Shown here: piece after piece, positions 7,449-17,146 of the stretch
Position numbering within the stretch: the stretch's first letter is position 1
Layout: every line of letters starts with the position of its first letter
Origin: Bartonella sp. A05
GTDB lineage: Bacteria; Pseudomonadota; Alphaproteobacteria; Rhizobiales; Rhizobiaceae
Assembly: GCF_026930145.1 (NCBI RefSeq)
Contig: NZ_JANHOJ010000004.1
Location: forward strand, 149,868 to 213,867
Direction of reading: 5' to 3'
DNA length: 64,000 nt
Notes under the pieces: generated by a model
Database searches by the model: none
What the model was told of the DNA's origin: nothing
What the model saw: the letters and a program-made list of their open reading frames with translations, nothing else
Program-made: the position numbers and the translations under genes

Positions 7449-8715
7449 TTTTTTCTAACCACTTACCAATAACATTATCTAGAGCAGATTTAACGTTATC
7501 CTGCTTGATATCATCAATTAATTCTGAAACGAACCCTTTAATTAAAAGCCCACGAGCAATTTTAAAAGAAATACCACGTGCCATTAGATAAAAAAGGTGA
7601 TCATGGTTAATTTTAGCGACTGTCGCACCATGAGCGCACGTAACATCATCAGCAAAAATCTCTAATTCAGGTTTTATATCAAATTCTGCATCATCTGCAA
7701 GAATGAGACTATTACAAGCCATGCGTGCATCTGTTTTTTGAGCTTTTTGTGCAACACGTATCATTCCTTGGAAAACACCATGCGCTTTATCGGTAACAAC
7801 ATTGCGTATAATCTCTGTAGAAGTTGATTTTTCTTCAAGATGGTGAACAGTCATCGTAAGATCACTATGCGTCTTTCCAGATAATAAATTTATTACCCGT
7901 AATTGAAAATTAGATGCTTGCCCCTGTAATTCAATATCAATTTCTTGACGATTAAGTTGGCTACCTATGTTAATTACATAAAGCGATAACCTAGCATCCT
8001 CACCGAGCATAGCACGAAATCGACTAAATTGCGTAGCATCAAAACCTAGATCTCGAATAAGAATCCACGTAACGTTGCTATGCGCTGCAACATCTAATGA
8101 AAATATCGAACTAACAAAAGTATCTTGACTATTACCAATCTGGCGCTCAATAATCGTGGCTTGGCTGTTTTTACCAATTTTGATTTCCGAAAAAATATGC
8201 GACTGCCCGCTCATTTGAATATTTTGCAATTCAATAGGAGCGGCTAATTTTGTATTTTTAGAAATCTGAAAAAACCAACCATCTGTAACAAAAGCTGTAT
8301 TTAATTGCCCAATAAAATCTTCATCCGCAGTGACTTGATCTATTTTTGTAGGATCTTCTTCCAACACATCGACAAAACGTTTTACTTTTACGCCTTCTAT
8401 TTTCGACTGCATAAATGTTTTGCCATTTTCAATAGAAAAAATAGCACTATCTGAGAGTAAAGATTCAACCAATTGCTCACTATTTTTTTCTGAAAAATCA
8501 CTAACAGATTTTAATAAAGAGCGCAGATTAGTGTAATGCCAACTTTCAATTTTACGTGAAGGAAGTTGCGCTTTTTGAAATAATTTAATAGCTTTTTTGC
8601 GTACATCACGCACGGCCCTATTACCGGGTAAATCATCAATACGTTGGTTAAAATGATTTATAATATCCGTTTCAACTGCTATCAATTCTCGCTGTGAGTT
8701 CATATGCATATTCAA
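7441..8715 (-). CDS. sufD: Fe-S cluster assembly scaffold protein SufD
   Basis: 424 residues. SufD pairs with SufB and the SufC ATPase to form the scaffold that builds iron-sulfur clusters. The beta-helix core and C-terminal region match the SufB/SufD family: TDARMACNSLILADDAEFDIKPELEIFADDV, CAHGATVAKINHDHLFYLMARGIS and ARGLLIKGFVSELIDDI. The conserved His of CAHGA is present. It begins five bases after sufC. Several Met codons cluster at the N-terminus (MNMHMNSQRE), so the exact start is uncertain by a few residues. Confidence 0.96.
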   Translation of the reverse strand: MNMHMNSQRELIAVETDIINHFNQRIDDLPGNRAVRDVRKKAIKLFQKAQLPSRKIESWHYTNLRSLLKSVSDFSEKNSEQLVESLLSDSAIFSIENGKTFMQSKIEGVKVKRFVDVLEEDPTKIDQVTADEDFIGQLNTAFVTDGWFFQISKNTKLAAPIELQNIQMSGQSHIFSEIKIGKNSQATIIERQIGNSQDTFVSSIFSLDVAAHSNVTWILIRDLGFDATQFSRFRAMLGEDARLSLYVINIGSQLNRQEIDIELQGQASNFQLRVINLLSGKTHSDLTMTVHHLEEKSTSTEIIRNVVTDKAHGVFQGMIRVAQKAQKTDARMACNSLILADDAEFDIKPELEIFADDVTCAHGATVAKINHDHLFYLMARGISFKIARGLLIKGFVSELIDDIKQDNVKSALDNVIGKWLEKNV

Positions 8716-8720
8716 GAACC

Positions 8721-9476
8721 TTAAGCTGCTTCACCGATAATATCAGCATATCCATTTTTTTCTAAATAAAGCGCGAGTGATTTATCTCCACTTTTTATAA
8801 TACGACCTTTATAAAGAACATGAACTGTATCAGGCACAATATAATCAAGAAGGCGCTGATAGTGCGTAATAACCAAAAATGAACGCTTGTCACTACGCAG
8901 TCTATTCACACCCTCTGCAACAATTTTTAGCGCATCAATATCTAAACCAGAATCCGTTTCATCTAAAATACAAAGTGTAGGTTCAAGCAGAGCCATTTGA
9001 AGTATTTCAGCTCTCTTTTTTTCTCCACCTGAAAAACCAACATTCAATGGACGCTTGAGCATAGACATATCTATTTCAAGCTTAGAAGAAATTTCTTTAA
9101 CACGTTTAATAAATTCTGGAACTTTAAGCTCTTCCTCACCACGGAGTTTGCGTTGAGAGTTCATAGCCACCTTTAGAAATTCCATTGTTGCAATACCAGG
9201 TATTTCCATGGGATATTGAAAGGCAAGAAATACACCAAATGCAGCACGTTCTGCTGGATCCATTTCTAAAATAGAGCGTCCATTATATAAAATATCACCT
9301 TCTGTTACTTCATAATCATCACGACCAGCAAGCAAATAAGATAAAGTAGATTTTCCGGCTCCATTTTGCCCCATAATGGCAGCAACTTCGCCATCCTGAA
9401 CTGTTAAATTTAAACCACGAATAATTTCTGTATCGGTTTTAGAAATACGGGCGTGCAAATTTTTGATCTCTAACAT
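8721..9476 (-). CDS. sufC: Fe-S cluster assembly ATPase SufC
   Basis: 251-residue ABC-type ATPase that drives the SufBCD complex. Walker A is GQNGAGKST, the signature is GFSGGEKKRAEILQ, Walker B is TLCILDETDSGLDID, and the switch His is in FLVITHYQRLLDY. The SufC-specific DETDSGLDID distinguishes it from transporters. It sits between sufB (56 bp upstream) and sufD. Confidence 0.98.
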   Translation of the reverse strand: MLEIKNLHARISKTDTEIIRGLNLTVQDGEVAAIMGQNGAGKSTLSYLLAGRDDYEVTEGDILYNGRSILEMDPAERAAFGVFLAFQYPMEIPGIATMEFLKVAMNSQRKLRGEEELKVPEFIKRVKEISSKLEIDMSMLKRPLNVGFSGGEKKRAEILQMALLEPTLCILDETDSGLDIDALKIVAEGVNRLRSDKRSFLVITHYQRLLDYIVPDTVHVLYKGRIIKSGDKSLALYLEKNGYADIIGEAA

Positions 9477-9532
9477 ATAATTAATCCTGTTTGCTGATAT
9501 ACACTCAACGTATCATGTGACCTAATGAACAA

Positions 9533-11044
9533 TTAGCCTACGCTACCTTCAAGGCTGATACCGATAAGCTTTTGCGCTTCAACAGCAAATTCCATTGGAA
9601 GTTTTTGAATAACTTCTTTTACAAAGCCATTAACGATTAATGCAATAGCCTCTTCCTCAGGAATTCCCCGCTGCATAACATAAAAAAGCTGATCGTCGGA
9701 GATTTTTGATGTTGTTGCCTCATGTTCAAATTGAACTGTCGCATTTTTTGCTTCAATATAAGGTATTGTATGAGCACCACAGTTATTGCCAATTAACAAA
9801 CTGTCGCATTGAGTAAAATTACGTGCATTCTGCGCTTTTCGGTGAGCAGTGAGCTGTCCGCGATAAGTGTTATTTGAAAAACCAGCAGAAATACCTTTAG
9901 AAATGATACGGCTTGATGTATTTTTTCCTAAATGGATCATTTTTGTACCGGAATCAATCTGTTGATGACCATTCGCGACAGCGATAGAATAAAACTCCCC
10001 ACGTGAATTATCACCACGTAGTAAGCAAGATGGATATTTCCAAGTAATTGCAGAACCAGTCTCAATCTGAGTCCATGAGATTTTAGAATTATCACCTCTA
10101 CAATCTCCACGCTTAGTTACAAAATTATAAATCCCCCCCTGTCCTTCTTTATCGCCGGGATACCAATTTTGTACGGTGGAATATTTAATTTCTGCATTCT
10201 TTAGCGCAATAAGTTCAACAACAGCAGCATGAAGTTGGTTTTCATCACGTTGAGGCGCAGTACACCCCTCAAGATAAGAAACATAGGAATCTTCATCCGC
10301 AATAATCAGTGTTCGCTCAAATTGGCCTGTATTGCGCTCATTAATCCTAAAATAGGTTGAAAGCTCCATGGGACAGCGAACACCTTTAGGAATATAAACA
10401 AATGAACCATCTGTGAAAACAGCTGCATTTAAAGCAGCATAATAATTATCACCGACCGGAACAACTGCACCTAAATATTCCTTAATAAGATTAGCATGTT
10501 CAACAATAGCCTCTGAAATAGAACAAAAAATGACACCCGCACGCGCTAACTCTTCTTTAAACGTCGTCACAACAGAAACGGAATCAAAAACTGCATCAAC
10601 AGCAACTCGCCCTGATGCATACATATTATCACTGGAAGGTGAAAAATCAGCCTGTTTTTGCACTCCAGCCAAAATTTCCTGCTCCTTGAGAGGAATGCCA
10701 AGTTTTTCATAAGTGGCTAATAATTCAGGATCAACTTCATCCAAAGATTTTGGCCCCGTATGATTTTTAGGTGCTGCGTAATAATAAAGCTCCTGAAAAT
10801 TAATCTTTGGATATTTTATACGTGCCCAATTAGGTTCTTCCATTTCAGACCAACGATGAAAAGCTTGCAAACGCCATGCTAACATCCATTCAGGCTCGCA
10901 TTTTTTAGCGGAAATGAAACGAATAATATCTTTATTCAAACCTTTTGGCGCTTTATCTGTTTCAATATTAGTTTCAAAACCGTATTTATATTGGTCAACA
11001 TCTATTTCACGTACCTGACGTATTGTTTCCTGTATTGCCGGCAT
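9533..11044 (-). CDS. sufB: Fe-S cluster assembly scaffold protein SufB
   Basis: 503 residues, full length for SufB. It carries [41 protein letters not shown] and the C-terminal [20 protein letters not shown], the region with the conserved Cys that accepts sulfur or binds the cluster. It initiates at ATG 11044 ([11 protein letters not shown]). A 185-bp spacer separates it from the upstream desulfurase gene, which could hold an internal promoter; none is obvious. Confidence 0.98.
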   Translation of the reverse strand: MPAIQETIRQVREIDVDQYKYGFETNIETDKAPKGLNKDIIRFISAKKCEPEWMLAWRLQAFHRWSEMEEPNWARIKYPKINFQELYYYAAPKNHTGPKSLDEVDPELLATYEKLGIPLKEQEILAGVQKQADFSPSSDNMYASGRVAVDAVFDSVSVVTTFKEELARAGVIFCSISEAIVEHANLIKEYLGAVVPVGDNYYAALNAAVFTDGSFVYIPKGVRCPMELSTYFRINERNTGQFERTLIIADEDSYVSYLEGCTAPQRDENQLHAAVVELIALKNAEIKYSTVQNWYPGDKEGQGGIYNFVTKRGDCRGDNSKISWTQIETGSAITWKYPSCLLRGDNSRGEFYSIAVANGHQQIDSGTKMIHLGKNTSSRIISKGISAGFSNNTYRGQLTAHRKAQNARNFTQCDSLLIGNNCGAHTIPYIEAKNATVQFEHEATTSKISDDQLFYVMQRGIPEEEAIALIVNGFVKEVIQKLPMEFAVEAQKLIGISLEGSVG

Positions 11045-11229
11045 AAGCTTTCTCCCTTCTTCCCGGAGTCAAGAACCGGTGATCAAGATCTTGTTTCTTT
11101 ACAAGACTAAAGCAAGCAATTTACTCTCTTTAAATTATATGCAAAACAAAAGAACTTCAACCAAGCTCATTTATGATAAAAGGCTCCTTTTGTATATAAA
11201 AATGATACACAAAAATAGTTCTAAGTTTT

Positions 11230-12399
11230 CTAATGACGAATTCTATTTTTTTTATTAGCTAAAATTTGAGAAAAAACCAATAAAAAATCATCAATATCTT
11301 TAGCAGTCGTACAGCGCCCCGTTGAAACACGAATTGCACCATTTGGCAAATGATACCCCATTGCTTCCAAAACCCTACTTTGTTTTACTTTCCCTGAAGA
11401 ACAAGCAGAACCTGCTGATACAGAAAATCCTGCTAAATCAAAATAAATTTGCATTGTTTCAGCTTTTATATCTTGTACAGAAAAATAAGTTGTATTGGGT
11501 AAACGCGGGGCATATTGGCCAAAAATCTTAACATCATTGCTTATTTGCTGTAGCCCTTCCTCTAATCTATTACGTAAAAATATCAATCGTTTTATCTCGT
11601 TCTGATTGAAGCAGTCAGTCATCGCTGCTCCAAAAGAAGCAATAAGCGGCAAAGCTTCTGTTCCACCACGCAACCCCTTTTCTTGTCCACCCGCGACAAT
11701 AAGAGGATTAGGCATAAGAAGTCCACCACATGAAACAAAAGCACCAATTCCTTTAGGTCCACCAATTTTATGGGCTGATAGTATAAAAAAGTCACCCCCA
11801 ATTTGATTAATGTCAATAAGATTTTTATCTACATATTGGACCAAATCAACAATTAAAATACCTCCAGCATCCCGAACAATGTCAGCTATCTCTCTTATCC
11901 TTTGAATAACACCAGTTTCACCATTTGCAGCTTGAATAGCAATAAGAGGCAAACCTTTTGTGTTATCATGTGCAGCTAATAAACATTTGAGCTTATCTTG
12001 CTGGATTAAACCATCCTGATCAACAGCAACTATACTCACCAATGCTTTAGAAAAACGCCCTCCTTTTGCAATAGATAAATGCTCACTGGCTCCAATATAA
12101 AGGTGGGAGAATCGAACTTCAGAGCGCCCCATATGATAAAGAGGCGTTAGTAAAGTCATCGCCGCTTCGCTCGCACCGGATGTAAATACAATATGGCCCG
12201 GATCTGCATTAAGCCTCTCAGCAATTTGCCGACGTGCCTTTTGCAATAACGCTTTAGCAGCGCGCCCTTCTGCATGAACCGAGGATGGATTACCAAATAT
12301 CTCCAAAGACTCCAATAATGCAGCCCGCGCAGCCTCTGTAAGTGGTGCTGTTGCATTGTAATCAAAATATCGGCGCTCCGCAGCCATTTCAAATACCAA
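11230..12399 (-). CDS. IscS/NifS-type cysteine desulfurase of the suf operon
   Basis: 389-residue class V aminotransferase-fold enzyme. The PLP lysine is in LSAHKIGGPKGIGAF and the catalytic cysteine is Cys333 in SAGSACSSGKVKQS, the SSG-type loop of group I desulfurases. The usual 'DAVQ' cofactor motif reads DLVQ here. Rhizobial suf operons commonly start with such a gene, giving two desulfurases per operon. Start uncertain: the TTG at 12399 has AGGA at good distance, whereas ATG 12387 (MAAERRYFDYN) matches the usual family N-terminus and would give 385 residues. Confidence 0.92.
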   Translation of the reverse strand: MVFEMAAERRYFDYNATAPLTEAARAALLESLEIFGNPSSVHAEGRAAKALLQKARRQIAERLNADPGHIVFTSGASEAAMTLLTPLYHMGRSEVRFSHLYIGASEHLSIAKGGRFSKALVSIVAVDQDGLIQQDKLKCLLAAHDNTKGLPLIAIQAANGETGVIQRIREIADIVRDAGGILIVDLVQYVDKNLIDINQIGGDFFILSAHKIGGPKGIGAFVSCGGLLMPNPLIVAGGQEKGLRGGTEALPLIASFGAAMTDCFNQNEIKRLIFLRNRLEEGLQQISNDVKIFGQYAPRLPNTTYFSVQDIKAETMQIYFDLAGFSVSAGSACSSGKVKQSRVLEAMGYHLPNGAIRVSTGRCTTAKDIDDFLLVFSQILANKKNRIRH

Positions 12400-12520
12400 T
12401 CATTAGTTCCTATAAGATTTTAAAAAAATAGCGCAATTTTCTTGAAAAACGTAGCAAAAACAGAATATCTAACGATTAATAAAGTAAAATTACTGCACAA
12501 AGCAAATTTTATGATAGAAT

Positions 12521-12534
12521 TTGATCAAGATCAA
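12521..12534. promoter_or_regulatory. Perfect FNR/FixK-type palindrome
   Basis: TTGATCAAGATCAA matches TTGAT-N4-ATCAA exactly; the flanking T and A extend it to a 16-bp palindrome. It lies 33 bp upstream of the hydrolase ATG and 122 bp upstream of the desulfurase/suf start, so it could serve either divergent unit. The match to the CRP/FNR consensus is direct; the regulator and its use are inference. Confidence 0.5.
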
Positions 12535-12566
12535 AAAGAATTTGTAGCATTTAAGGAGCATTTTTA

Positions 12567-13253
12567 ATGCCAGAAATCATTTTTAACGGTCCCGCAGGTC
12601 GTCTTGAAGGGCGTTATCAACCTTCACAACAAAAAAATGCACCGATCGCAATTATTCTGCACCCCCATCCCCAATTTGGCGGAACAATGAATAATAAAAT
12701 TGTCTATGATCTATTCTACATGTTTCAACAACGTGGCTTTACCACATTGCGGTTTAATTTTCGTGGTATTGGTCGAAGCCAAGGTGAATTTGATTATGGA
12801 ACGGGAGAACTTTCAGATGCCGCTGCTGCACTTGATTGGGTGCAAACACAACATCCTGATTCTAAAAATTGCTGGGTAGCTGGATATTCATTTGGCGCTT
12901 GGATTGGTATGCAACTTCTAATGCGCAGACCGGAAATTGAGAGCTTTATATCCGTGGCTCCTCAACCGAATATTTATGACTTTTCATTTCTTGCTCCTTG
13001 CCCCTCTTCTGGCCTTATAATTCATGGTGACATTGATAAAGTTGCCCCCCCAAAAGATGTTCAAGGACTGGTAGACAAATTAAAAACTCAAAAAGGTATT
13101 GTCATTACACAAGAAATACTAGAAGGAGCTAACCACTTTTTTAGTGGATGTAGTGAAGAGCTGATTGAAAGATGTGCAAAATATCTGGACAATCATATTG
13201 CAGGCGAATTCCCGACTCTTCCACATAAAATACCAACACTCACAAAGCGCTAA
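12567..13253 (+). CDS. Alpha/beta hydrolase (COG2945-like)
   Basis: 228 residues from ATG 12567, preceded by AAGGAG. It has a canonical serine hydrolase triad: nucleophile in GYSFGAW (about residue 112), acid in IHGDIDKVAPP, and His in EGANHFFSG. The oxyanion stretch HPHPQFGGTMNNK and FNFRGIGRSQGEF are typical of the COG2945 group. The substrate is unknown; there is no signal peptide, so it is cytoplasmic. It is transcribed divergently from the suf operon and may share the FNR-like site. Confidence 0.9.
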   Translation: MPEIIFNGPAGRLEGRYQPSQQKNAPIAIILHPHPQFGGTMNNKIVYDLFYMFQQRGFTTLRFNFRGIGRSQGEFDYGTGELSDAAAALDWVQTQHPDSKNCWVAGYSFGAWIGMQLLMRRPEIESFISVAPQPNIYDFSFLAPCPSSGLIIHGDIDKVAPPKDVQGLVDKLKTQKGIVITQEILEGANHFFSGCSEELIERCAKYLDNHIAGEFPTLPHKIPTLTKR

Positions 13254-13728
13254 AAATTTGCAAAAATAAACAAAGATCATGTTTATAACAAAGTGATGAT
13301 GCAATATGTTTTTGTCGGAAAAAATCAATAAATACCTGATTTCTGAAGAATCATAATTGATGATCTTCAAGAATTATAATTGATGGATGCAAGCGATTCT
13401 TATTTGCGTGATAGCTTACTAATCCCTGCTCTATCCATAACATAGCAACTGTTCTTAACGCTTCACATTAAGTAGTGATCGATAATCCTTATTTGATAAG
13501 AATCATAATATGTCCTCCTACATCAATGCTAACGTCATCTGTTGCAAATAAAACAGTATCACAATCAGTTTAGGAGATATCATCTTATTAAACTAACCAC
13601 TATTATTATCGCCAACATTTTTCGTTCCCAACATTTTTCGTTCCTTGTGAGCTACACATTATTTATGATAGAAACAGCGCAATGATGATCAACGATATAA
13701 ACAAATACAACATCAGGAAATAAAATTC
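13254..13728. other. Intergenic region with short repeats, no gene
   Basis: 475 bp before tyrS. It holds an imperfect 15-nt direct repeat (13348-13362 and 13371-13385, one mismatch, period 23), a near-FNR site TTGATAAGAATCAT at 13493-13506 with one mismatch, and a perfect 2 x 16 nt tandem repeat at 13612-13643. No credible open frame. Confidence 0.5.
13612..13643. repeat. Perfect tandem duplication, 2 x 16 nt
   Basis: CCAACATTTTTCGTTC occurs at 13612-13627 and again at 13628-13643, in the upstream region of tyrS. Confidence 0.9.
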
Positions 13729-14982
13729 ATGCCTGCCTTTAAATCTGAGTTTTTACATATCATGAACGAACGTGGTTTTATCCATCAACTTTCAGATGAT
13801 AAAGGCTTAGATCATCTGTTTTCAAAAGAAGTTATAACCGCTTATATTGGATTTGATCCTACAGCTTCTAGTCTTCATGCTGGAAGCCTCCTTCAAATTA
13901 TGATGCTCCATTGGCTGCAAAAAACTGGTCATCGGCCTATTGCCTTAATGGGTGGTGGAACAGGTATGATCGGTGATCCTTCCTTCAAAGATGAAGCTCG
14001 ACGCCTTCTCACACAAGATGATATCGCTGCAAATATCGCTGGCATTAAAAATGTATTTTCTAGCTATTTAACCTTTGGTGATGGCAAAACTGATGCGCAT
14101 ATTGTCAATAACGCTGAGTGGTTATGCAATTTAAACTATCTAGAATTTTTACGCGATGTAGGAAAACACTTTTCAGTCAATCGTATGTTATCATTTGATT
14201 CTGTTAAAATGAGGCTTGAACGTGAGCATTCTTTATCGTTCCTTGAATTCAATTATATGATTCTACAAGCCTATGATTTTGTTGAGCTCAATAAACGCTA
14301 TGGAGTACGTGTGCAAATGGGAGGTTCTGACCAATGGGGCAATATTATCAACGGAATCGAACTAGGACATCGTTTAGGTACATCACAGTTATATGCTCTA
14401 ACCTCGCCGTTGCTGACAACATCTTCCGGTGCAAAAATGGGTAAATCACTGAATGGTGCAATCTGGCTTAACGCAGATATGCTTTCACCTTATCAGTTCT
14501 GGCAATATTGGCGCAATACCGAAGATGCTGATGTCACGCGATTTTTAAAGCTTTATACCACATTGCCAATGGATGAGATTGCTAAACTTTCTGCATTACA
14601 GGCTAATGAAATTAACGAAGCAAAGAAAATTTTGGCAACAGAAATTACAACAATGTTGCATGGACAGAATCTCGCACACGCAGCAGCAGAAACTGCACGA
14701 AAAACCTTTGAAGAAAAAACACTTGGAGACAATCTTCCGACGATTGAAATCAATGCTACAGAATTAAAAAAAGGCATCGGATTGCTAACCCTTTTAGTGC
14801 AAGCAGGCCTCGCTAAATCTAACGGTGAAGCACGTCGACATGTTCAAGGAGGCGGTGTTCGTATCAACGATCGAACTATTGAGGATGAAACACGCTTTAT
14901 TATGGAAGAAGATGTTAACAATATAGGAATGATTAAGCTATCCTTTGGTAAGAAAAAACATGTTCTGATTAAACCGCTATAA
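13729..14982 (+). CDS. tyrS: Tyrosyl-tRNA synthetase
   Basis: 417-residue class I synthetase charging tRNA-Tyr. The ATP-binding HIGH motif appears as [14 protein letters not shown] and the KMSKS loop as [11 protein letters not shown]. The tyrosine-binding region [16 protein letters not shown] is intact. The C-terminal S4 RNA-binding domain (about 350-417) includes [23 protein letters not shown]. Length is normal for the bacterial TyrRS. Monocistronic. Confidence 0.98.
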   Translation: MPAFKSEFLHIMNERGFIHQLSDDKGLDHLFSKEVITAYIGFDPTASSLHAGSLLQIMMLHWLQKTGHRPIALMGGGTGMIGDPSFKDEARRLLTQDDIAANIAGIKNVFSSYLTFGDGKTDAHIVNNAEWLCNLNYLEFLRDVGKHFSVNRMLSFDSVKMRLEREHSLSFLEFNYMILQAYDFVELNKRYGVRVQMGGSDQWGNIINGIELGHRLGTSQLYALTSPLLTTSSGAKMGKSLNGAIWLNADMLSPYQFWQYWRNTEDADVTRFLKLYTTLPMDEIAKLSALQANEINEAKKILATEITTMLHGQNLAHAAAETARKTFEEKTLGDNLPTIEINATELKKGIGLLTLLVQAGLAKSNGEARRHVQGGGVRINDRTIEDETRFIMEEDVNNIGMIKLSFGKKKHVLIKPL

Positions 14983-15210
14983 TAAAACTATAATTTTTTT
15001 AATTTTAGCTTGTAATGCTTTACGTTTACTCAATACAAAAACCTGTATTTTTCACGTTGATCTCACTCCATTAATTCACAACTCATGATACTTATGGATT
15101 GTATACAACAGAGAAAAAATCTCTAAAATAATTGATCACACAAAATTGAATAATTATTTTTGCTATTATCCCGAAGTTCAATATTTATGCAAAAAAAGAA
15201 AGACAATACA

Positions 15211-15681
15211 ATGACAAAACTCACAAAAGGTGATATCGCTCCTGATTTCAATTTGCCACGTGATGGTGGAGGTCAATTATGCCTTTCTAATCTTCGAGGG
15301 AAACCAATTGTCCTATATTTTTATCCGAAAGATGATACTAGTGGCTGCACAAGTGAAGCAATTGACTTTACACGATTGAAAACAAAATTTGATGAAATCG
15401 GAGTCATCATTATAGGTCTATCTCCAGATAATGTTAATAAACATAATAAATTTAAAGCAAAGCATGAACTTGATATTATCCTTGTTTCAGATGAAGAAAA
15501 AACAACACTTGAAGCTTACGGCGTATGGGTAGAAAAAAGTATGTATGGGCGTAAATATATGGGAGTCGAACGGAGCACCTTTTTGATTGATTCAACCGGA
15601 AAAATAGTAGAGGAATGGCGCAAAGTTAGCGTATCTGGACATGCAGAAAATGTTTTAGCAGCTGCGCGCGCTATTGTGTAA
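15211..15681 (+). CDS. bcp: Thioredoxin-dependent thiol peroxidase Bcp (peroxiredoxin)
   Basis: 156 residues from ATG 15211 (MTKLTKGDIAPDF), preceded by AAGAAAG. The longer frame from 15160 adds 17 residues that fit no family N-terminus. It reduces hydrogen and organic peroxides. The peroxidatic cysteine is in YPKDDTSGCTSEAIDF. The resolving cysteine found five residues later in E. coli Bcp is replaced by Ile, so it should work as a 1-Cys enzyme or with another Cys such as that in GGQLCLSN. ERSTFLID near the C-terminus is the conserved Arg/Thr segment. Confidence 0.95.
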   Translation: MTKLTKGDIAPDFNLPRDGGGQLCLSNLRGKPIVLYFYPKDDTSGCTSEAIDFTRLKTKFDEIGVIIIGLSPDNVNKHNKFKAKHELDIILVSDEEKTTLEAYGVWVEKSMYGRKYMGVERSTFLIDSTGKIVEEWRKVSVSGHAENVLAAARAIV

Positions 15682-15687
15682 TAGCGC
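15668..15687 (+). terminator. Hairpin overlapping the bcp stop codon
   Basis: GCGCTATT and AATAGCGC form a perfect 8-bp stem with loop GTGT, spanning the TAA of bcp. No clean T-run follows, so this is a possible but non-canonical terminator or a 3'-end protecting structure. Confidence 0.4.
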
Positions 15688-15838
15688 TCATAAGCTCATT
15701 TGTTCAACGTACTTTTAATAGCTAACTAATACTACTGCTCTCAACCGCCTTTGTCTTATTGATTGATAAACATCTAATCATAACAGCTTAAAACCGATAA
15801 ATAGAATAATAATGCCGTTATGATTTAGGTCGATATCG

Positions 15839-16967
15839 TTAATCAATATCCTCAATCTTTTGGTCTTTTCCGTAAACCCGTTTAGCAAGAGCAGCTTCTA
15901 TGAACGCATCTAAATTACCATTCAATACGGATTGTGGATCAGTACTTTCAACACCCGTACGCAAATCTTTGACAAGCTGATAAGGCTGAAGAACATAAGA
16001 TCTAATTTGATGCCCCCATCCAATTTCTGTTTTAGAGGATTCCGTGGCATTGGTCTCTTCTTCCCGCTTTTTAAGCTCTTCCTCATAAAGGCGTGCACGC
16101 AGCATAGACCAAGCAGTTGCTTTATTTTTGTGTTGAGAACGCTCCGTTTGACATTGAACAACAATGCCCGTCTTTATATGGGTAATACGCACTGCAGAAT
16201 CCGTCGTATTGACATGTTGTCCTCCAGCTCCCGAGGCACGATACGTATCAATACGAACATCAGACTCTGAAACATCCACTTCAATATTATCATCGACAAC
16301 CGGATAAACCCAAATACTTGCGAAAGAAGTATGACGCCTTGCATTTGAATCATATGGTGAAATGCGCACCAAGCGATGAACTCCTGATTCTGTCTTCAGC
16401 ATACCATAAGCGTTATGCCCTTTTACGAGAATAGTAGCTGATTTTATACCCGCTTCTTCTCCATCATGAATTTCTAAAACGTCAATCTTCATTTTATGCT
16501 GTTCAGCCCAGCGTGTATACATACGCAAAAGCATAGAAGCCCAATCTTGGCTTTCCGTACCACCTGCCCCAGCATGAATTTCTAAATAAGTATCGTTTGA
16601 ATCTGCTTCTCCTGAAAGAAGTAGATCAATTTGTCGTTTATCTATTTCACCTTTAAGTTGACGTATTGTATTTTCCGCATCCGTGATAACTTCTACATCA
16701 CTTTCTTCTTCAGCCATCGCAATTAATTCAATGCACTCTTGAAGTGTTTGCGTAAATAATAAAATACCATTTATTGAATCTTCGAGATTTTGGCGCTCAC
16801 GCATCATATCTTGAGCTTGTTGTGCATTATCCCAAAGTGATGGATCTTCTGCTTTTTGATTAAGATATTCAAGACGTTTCAGTGACTGATCCCAGTCAAA
16901 GATGCCCCCTTAGCAACTCAATTGCCTGCTGAATTTCATAAACTAATATCTCTATTTCTGCTCGCAT
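15839..16967 (-). CDS. prfB: Peptide chain release factor 2 (programmed +1 frameshift)
   Basis: RF2 ends translation at UGA and UAA codons. The first frame runs from ATG 16967 for 23 codons (MRAEIEILVYEIQQAIELLR, then GHL) to an in-frame UGA at 16898-16896. A +1 shift at CUU-UGA-C continues as DWDQSLKRLEYL into the long frame ending at 15839, giving about 375 residues, normal for RF2. Catalytic motif GAGGQHVNTTDS is present. The codon-recognition tripeptide is SPY (RISPYDSNARRHTSFAS), a form I believe is usual in alphaproteobacteria, instead of SPF. Low RF2 levels promote the frameshift and so its own synthesis. Confidence 0.97.
16895..16910 (-). promoter_or_regulatory. prfB programmed frameshift signal
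   Basis: On the minus strand AGGGGG (16910-16905) precedes CAT CTT TGA C, the arrangement AGGGGG-N3-CUUUGAC of the classical RF2 autoregulatory frameshift site. The internal Shine-Dalgarno sequence and the slow UGA-C context together favour slipping by +1. Confidence 0.95.
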
Positions 16968-17146
16968 AATTCAATACCTTAAATCTTTATCTTTTAACTT
17001 TTTTCCATTACAACTCCCTCAGCATTCTATATCTGACAGAAGTGATAGCAAATGTTAAATTGTATAAATCTATGAACCATAGCTTAAGAATAAAAATAGA
17101 CGAATTATTTACATCCGCCTATCCTATCAACAGAATTCCCTTTCAA

